64,000 nucleotides of DNA from Gadus chalcogrammus (Eukaryota; Chordata; Actinopteri; Gadiformes; Gadidae): the NCBI RefSeq assembly GCF_026213295.1, contig NC_079415.1:33819030-33883029 (forward strand). Direction: 5' to 3'. A program made the position numbers and the translations under genes. Within the stretch, counting starts at the first letter, position 1; each line of letters begins with the position of its first letter. The notes below the pieces were generated by a model, which was not told the DNA's origin, did no database searches, and saw only the letters and a program-made list of their open reading frames with translations. Of this stretch, positions 58,880 to 64,000 are shown one piece after another.

Positions 58880-58971
58880 TTTAGAAGTAATAGAAGGTAT
58901 AATATGCCTTCTATTTCTAGATCTTCTGACTAAGTTGAGGGTACTTATTTGTAAGTACCCTAAACTTAGTC
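58880..58971. other. Two consecutive hairpins
   Basis: 58882-58920 is an imperfect hairpin (tagaagtaatagaagg / ccttctatttcta). 58928-58971 has 20-bp arms (gactaagttgagggtactta against its complement with one mismatch) and a 4-base loop. They could be remnants of a small fold-back element or a structured transcript. Confidence 0.6.
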
Positions 58972-59099
58972 GTTGACTTTCACTCGATGCTATTCACTGA
59001 CAGAAAAAAAATAAAGTATTATTAGTATTATTGTATGCACTGCTGTTCATAGACTAGCTCCAGCGCTCCTTGCTGCGTTTCTAAATGGTAGCAACTCAC

Positions 59100-59284
59100 C
59101 AGGACTCTTCACCAACTCTCCACTCATTCTCCTCTGACCATGCGTTTATTTGTCTTTGACGGCCATCGGCTCTCGGTATTTCCTCATTTGCCCTCTCACG
59201 TCTAACCGGTTCGAAATGATATGGCTGTGGGCCATCATAAATGTTGACGGTGGGTCTTGCCACCTCTTCCCCGTTAGACGCCAT
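59100..59284 (-). CDS. First exon of a P2X7-intracellular-domain-like protein
   Basis: Starts MASNGEEVARPTVNIYDGPQ and continues PYHFEPVRRERANEE, ending at a gtgagt donor. The (Q)PYxFEP(V) start is typical of the fish family whose members carry only the cytoplasmic Cys-rich domain of P2X7 receptors. No Cys-rich exon was found downstream in the usual place, and the LINE/GA/hairpin sequence follows. A full CRE-like TGACGTCA lies at 59316-59323, just upstream. Probably a fragment, or a gene whose other exons were displaced. Confidence 0.55.
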
Positions 59285-60300
59285 AGTGCTAGTTATAGTA
59301 TGCGTCTACCTCAGGTGACGTCATCGCCGAATTGCGTAAAAAATAACCGTTACTAAACAAAAACTACAAAAACTGGACTTTAACACCATTTGAGACATTT
59401 CTAACTTTATATACATATTTTGAGTGCTTTATGTACCCATTAATCGAAACTTTCGGTTAACCTGCTAACCTAATATTATCCCTTGATGCAATGTGTCAAA
59501 CGCTGTAAAAAAAAGAGTTATCTTTCACACCATTCATTGGTATCTTTTAGACTTGAAGTTAACATGATAAATTGATCATGTTTTCGTTTAACTTTCGTTA
59601 GACAAACATGGAGTGAAGGGTGACCAATGCTAGGAATCTTCTGACTCTGTCCCATTAGAATAAAGCTGCATTCTAGAAAGAGGACCGGCATGAACTGACT
59701 CAAGCATCACTGAGATCTAGACATTTAACCTGTGACCTTTTTAAGTGGATCCTCTTCAACCACGATTGCAGATTGTGATATAAGGTATGAACTAGAAAAT
59801 AATGGCAGTAGAAAGACAGCAATTAGAAAGTCAAAACAAGAGGTAGTTGGCATTAAGGACATGCCAAAAGGTAAGTGAAACGAACACAATCATGTATAAT
59901 GTGGGGTTTAATTGCAGTCTATTTCACAGGTGAACTTTGCAGGCTTTTTCTAATAACAAAGGTAGAGGTAACGACAGTGTCGAAATATCAAGCGTAAGTT
60001 TAATATATACAATTATATACAAATTATATAAACCCTGTTTATAGAATAGAATACTTTGTCATTATACAATGTAGAACAATGGCTATGGCGTCCTCCGTTG
60101 ATCCATTTGATCGATAGGCAAACTGGTGGGGGTCGAAGCTGGGGGGGAGGCGGGCTTTAAAGATGAACTGAGCTGAGATCTGAGGTTTAGTTGATATAAC
60201 AGATGTATTGTCTGCCTTCTCATTGGTACAATAAATAAAAAGGGCTGAACTTGCTAAAAGGGATTAAATTGTCCGGAAAGGGGTGAAAGTGTTACAGGGC

Positions 60301-60313
60301 GCCGCCATGTTGG
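60301..60313 (+). promoter_or_regulatory. YY1-like site upstream of the THAP-like exon
   Basis: gccgccatgttgg matches the complement of the YY1 consensus AANATGGCGGC; it lies about 75-110 bases before the candidate start codons, the usual position in TATA-less promoters. Confidence 0.45.
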
Positions 60314-60386
60314 ATTTCAACAATCAGCTACGTCACTGGCATGGTAACCTACTCCTACTCTGTGGCTCTAGCAGCCATAGCAGGTA

Positions 60387-60598
60387 ATGAGTCAGGCTCT
60401 GAGGCTCGCTGAAATGGCTACGGAAAATAAAACAACCAGGGCTACAGGAGGATCATACTGCATTGCCCCTGGCTTCATTAATGAATTATATAGGGCCAAG
60501 GCAGCTGGGGTAATCATACATTTCCGCAGGCTACCTTTGAATAGGAAACCAGCCCTAAATACATGGCTGGCAGCCTTAAAACCGACTAACCCTCCGAT
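60387..60598 (+). CDS. THAP-domain-like first exon
   Basis: Candidate starts at 60387 and 60414 (MATENKTTRATGGSYCIAPG). It continues INELYRAKAAGVIIHFRRLP then LNTWLAALKPTNPPM and reaches a gtaaat donor. Spacing and residues (YC.A.G..N, IHFxRLPL, WLAALK) match the THAP DNA-binding domain, but the second zinc ligand Cys appears as Phe and the FH of the usual FHRLP as FR. THAP domains occur in P-element-related transposases and host factors; nothing downstream identifies the protein. Possibly a decayed or partial gene. Confidence 0.5.
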
Positions 60599-61229
60599 GT
60601 AAATCAGCCCCCGTCATGTCAATCTCCACAAGCTAGAACTCCGACCATAAAGTGTATAAACTATTACTCCGACGATATCACAGATCTAAGTTTCCAAGCT
60701 GCTAATTAAACTACGGCGGGTAAGTAAACAGAAGTTCCACAAATGTCCCTTTCTACTCACCCTGTTGTTCGCCGACTACCCGATTGCCGATGCAGAGGGA
60801 GTTAAACTCGAAGAAGTAGTTTCATAGTAAGATTTATCTGTGCAATATCCATCAACATCCACCAGAAAGTAAACCTCCAACATCCGCATAAAGTAAACGT
60901 GACACTCGTGAATCCGCCTCGCATCTATTTAATTACTAACTACATTAAAAAGTATTTCTACTCAATCTAAAAAGGTTAAACAACAACTATCTCCGCCTCG
61001 ACGTGAACCTTTTTATACAGCGCGCAGGCTGGATGCGCGCAGGCTGGATGCGCTCCTCTTATTTTTGTGGAGAACCAGCGCCTTGAATATGTAGGTAGGC
61101 TACTACAGCGTTTGTACAGCTCGTTGCGTTTCCGCAATGAGTCCGTCTTTACAGAGATATTCCTCAAACGCATCAAAGGAAAACGGAGGGGGAGATTGTT
61201 TTCGCCTTGCTACTTGGTTGCTATTTACG

Positions 61230-61552
61230 GGGCGCTCCAGTGTCTCCGCTCGGACGTCCCGTAGAGAGAGCTTGGCCACTTCCAAACCCCCTCTCACCGC
61301 ACAGCATCCGAAATGCCCTATGCATGGTTATGCAACCTAATCCCACCATTAGGTGGTCAAGGTTGACCGGGACCTCTCGGCAGCAGACCGATTCAATGGC
61401 AGTGTCCATGCTCCGGCAGCACCCACACGCACACCAGTCACACCCACATGATCCGAAGGTGGAGCTGGAGCCTGAAATTGATCCCTCTCCACCGGGTGGC
61501 AGTCGGACACTACAGGCATGTCCCTCACAGGCTCAAACTCGTAACCAGCCAT
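61230..61552 (-). pseudogene. P2X7-intracellular-domain-like gene fragment, frameshifted
   Basis: Starts MAGYEFEPVRDMPVVSDCHP at 61552. In a second frame the Cys-rich zinc-binding core reads CGCDWCACGCCRSMDTAIES, VCCREVPVNLDHLMVGLGCI and TMHRAFRMLC; a third piece, KLSLRDVRAETLERPVNSN, is in another frame. WCxCGxC...ESVCCxE...CIT.H..F is the hallmark of the P2X7 cytoplasmic-domain family found in many fish proteins. Two frame changes break it. A CRE-like TGACGTCA lies about 80 bases upstream at 61632-61639, as for the copy at 59284. Confidence 0.7.
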
Positions 61553-61823
61553 ATTAAAATCACTATTTTCAACCGTGGAGTGAATAAGACATTCGCGAGT
61601 CTGCAGCAACGACCTAGTTGTACCATGCAAGTGACGTCATCGGCGCTCTAATACTAAAAGACGCATTATCTTTTGTTGCTAAAAAAAAAAGCTATATGTT
61701 GACTTTTTAAATATTTTTTTTAGTGTCATTTTTTTATTTTTAGAATGGTCGTAACTAAAACGTTAACGATGTTTATTATTTCAGTTCAGTTCATCTTTAA
61801 TGTGGTGAAAGACCAGCCTTTCA

Positions 61824-62036
<213 letters not shown>

Positions 62037-62312
62037 TTAACTCACTTTATTTGTTTAAGTATTTCGGTATGGTAACTATGAAGCAAAAGGGAGGGAATTG
62101 TATCCAACACTAGTAGAGATTAATACCGTGAGCTACTTCGAGCCCCGGGCTTAGGCCCGACTCTCTCTGCGGGGCGCCTATGATTCTCTGACCTCCGCTG
62201 GCTCCGGTCGCTGAAAATGGACCAAGTAGGCGTGGCTTATGTGAAGTGGGCGTGGTCTAGCTCTTAGCTTCAGCTTCCGCGTCTGTCTTAAAGATGCTGC
62301 CTTCTTGGTTCC

Positions 62313-62995
62313 TGGCTGGGCATGCACATTCAGCAGGACCTGACCTGGACAATAAACACCAAGGCGCTTCTGAAGAAGGCCCAACAGAGATTGTATTTCC
62401 TAAGGATCCTCAGGAAGAACAATCTTCAGGAGAAAATGCTGATGAGCTTTTATCGCTGCACCATTGAGACTGTCCTAAGCTACGGCATCTCGCTGTGGTT
62501 TGCCAGTTGCACTGCAGCTGGGAGGAAAGCGCTCCAGAGGGTCATAAAAACGGCACAAAAAGTCATTGGATGTCCTCTTCTCTCTCTTGAGGATGTGTAC
62601 AATAGACACTGCCTCAGGAGAGCTCATAGCATCCTGAGACTCATCCCACCCAGGCCATAACCTGTTTGAACTGTTGCCCTCTGGGAGGCGCTACAGGGCA
62701 ATCAGGTCAAGAACAAATAGGCTTAAAAACAGTTTCTACCCCAGAGCTGTTATTTCTCTAAATAATGCAGAATTATAAATGACTGCATTATCATACCAAT
62801 CTGACCTTTTAAATTGGCTGATATTTTAAAATGTATATATATATTTTTTTGAGTCCAACATTCTAAATTTATTTTCAAAAAATACTCATTTTCTCATTTA
62901 GTTTTTGTTTTAAAAGCACTTATTTTGAGAGCCTCTACCCCAATTTCGTTGCACTTTGTGTAATGACAATAAAGAGATTCTGATTCTGATTCTGT
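62313..62995 (+). mobile_element. L2-type LINE, 3' end of ORF2 and tail
   Basis: Reads MHIQQDLTWTINTKALLKKA, RLYFLRILRKNNLQEKML, TIETVLSYGISLWFASCTAA and ALQRVIKTAQKVIGCPLLSL, then across a frame change NLFELLPSGRRYRAIRS. This is the C-terminal part of fish L2/Maui-type reverse transcriptases. The element ends aatgacaataaagagattc with an (attctg)n tail at about 62976-62994, typical of L2 3' ends. It is 5' truncated, as most LINE copies are. Confidence 0.85.
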
Positions 62996-63059
62996 GGCTG
63001 GGGTATATATTACAGCTTGTGTGTTCGATCCTGCTTCCTAGTGGCTATGTGGGGGCAGC

Positions 63060-64000
63060 TTACGTGCTTAAAATACATAACACATGTGGTCCTCCAGGTG
63101 CCTTTTCTGACTGAAGAGCTTCGTGCATTTGTTCAGACCTGTCGGGCTTCTCTCCGGTGTGAGTCTTCATGTGGCTCTTCAGGCAGGCTTTATAAATGAA
63201 GCGCTCCGTGCATTGGTCACACTTGTAGGGCTTCTCGCGGGTGTGAGTCCTCATGTGTCTCTTCAGGCTGCCTCTCTGTCTGAAGAGCTTCGTACATTGG
63301 TCACACTTGTAGGGCTTCTCGCGGGTGTGAGTCCTCATGTGTCTCTTCAGGCTGCCTCTCTGTCTGAAGAGCTTCGTACATTGGTCACACTTGTAAGGCT
63401 TCTCCCCGGTGTGAGTCCTCATGTGGATCTCCAGCTTGTCTTTCCGAATGAAGAGCTTCGTACATTGGTCGCACTTGTAGGGCTTCTCCCCGGTGTGAGT
63501 CCACATGTGGGTCTTAAGGTGGCTTGTCGTTAAGAAGCGCATTGCGCATTGGTCGCACCTGTAGGGCTTCTCCCCAGTGTGAGTCCACATGTGGATCTTC
63601 AAGTGACAGTTCAGACTGAAGAGCTTCATGCATTGGTCGCACTTGTAGGGTTTCTCGCCGGTGTGAGTCCTCATGTGTCTCTTCAGGCTGCCTATCTCTC
63701 TGAAGCGCTTTGCGCATTGGTCACACTTGAAGGGCTTCTCCCCGGTGTGAGTCCTCATGTGGATCTTCAGCTGGTCTTTCCGAACGAAGAGCTTCGTACA
63801 TTGGTCACACTTGCTGGGCTTCTCCCCGGTGTGAGTCCTCATGTGTCTCTTCAGGTGTCCACTTTGACTGAAGCACTTTGCGCATTGGTCACACTTGTAG
63901 GGCTTCTCTACGGTGTGAGTCCTCATGTGGATCTCCAAGTGTACTTTCCCAATGAAGCTCTTCGTGCATTGGTCGCACCCGTACGGCTTCTCGCGGGGTT
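63060..64000 (-). CDS. C2H2 zinc-finger protein, partial (N-terminus beyond the window)
   Basis: Open from the right window edge to a stop at 63060. It contains ten complete C2H2 fingers of the form [28 protein letters not shown], joined by standard TGEKP or TREKP linkers, then an eleventh that is frameshifted (SEQMHEAL; the alternative frame shows CTKLFSQKRHLEDHM), giving a short new C-terminus. The second linker position varies (TVEKP, TREKP, TGEKPS). Fingers 8 and 9 are identical. Such arrays are nuclear DNA-binding proteins; in fish these poly-fingers are often young and lineage-specific. The start codon and any N-terminal domain are outside the window. Confidence 0.9.
   Translation of the reverse strand, partial: PREKPYGCDQCTKSFIGKVHLEIHMRTHTVEKPYKCDQCAKCFSQSGHLKRHMRTHTGEKPSKCDQCTKLFVRKDQLKIHMRTHTGEKPFKCDQCAKRFREIGSLKRHMRTHTGEKPYKCDQCMKLFSLNCHLKIHMWTHTGEKPYRCDQCAMRFLTTSHLKTHMWTHTGEKPYKCDQCTKLFIRKDKLEIHMRTHTGEKPYKCDQCTKLFRQRGSLKRHMRTHTREKPYKCDQCTKLFRQRGSLKRHMRTHTREKPYKCDQCTERFIYKACLKSHMKTHTGEKPDRSEQMHEALQSEKAPGGPHVLCILST

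Overview
The window looks like teleost fish genomic DNA, plausibly from a codfish (Gadiformes). The grounds are a fish-specific NLRC3-like NLR locus with tandem N-terminal exons and a B30.2 tail, an extreme density of long (TG)n/(CA)n tracts, fish-type L2 LINE and hAT elements, and P2X7-intracellular-like, THAP-like and DUF4806 genes. The species call is inference. There are no prokaryotic features.

Layout. 1-3.3 kb: a duplicated block ending in a telomere-like CCCTAA/CCACCA minisatellite, then a 52-bp tandem array. 3.37-3.63 kb (minus): a frameshifted fragment of an IGFBP2-like first exon. 5-24 kb (plus): one NLRC3-like locus, with a first coding exon, at least nine short phase-2 repeat exons (most intact), then broken FISNA/NACHT sequence, three LRR exons and a broken B30.2 exon. 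The introns carry long TG tracts, a 1.0-kb hAT element with a perfect 8-bp target duplication, and several local duplications. 22.1-23.1 kb is an extremely G-rich block. 28-30 kb is the second copy of the left-edge block with its telomere-like array.

30.3-43.8 kb is one large satellite of about 46-bp units with higher-order structure (exact 678-bp and 807-bp periods). It is interrupted by an inverted-repeat element that was itself split by a 2.2-kb hAT element, and by two copies of a dimeric tRNA-like unit.

45.15-58.54 kb is the most interesting part: a 13.4-kb CACTA/EnSpm-like DNA transposon inserted into a LINE reverse transcriptase gene, whose two halves lie on either side. It has 10-bp terminal inverted repeats, repeat-rich subterminal regions, a tnp2-like transposase gene (minus) broken by one frameshift and one in-frame TGA, and an apparently intact ten-exon DUF4806-family gene directly downstream on the same strand. 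Both genes have a 3' splice site immediately before their ATG, which suggests alternative splicing from one shared leader, as in plant En/Spm. A 476-bp hAT MITE sits in an intron of the DUF4806 gene.

58.6-64 kb: (GA)n, two hairpins, two P2X7-intracellular-like fragments (minus), a THAP-like exon (plus), an L2 LINE 3' end, and a partial C2H2 zinc-finger gene running off the right edge (minus). Several genes carry single-base frameshifts. The zinc-finger and DUF4806 genes stay open, so the breaks are not uniform across the window; base-calling error cannot be excluded from sequence alone.
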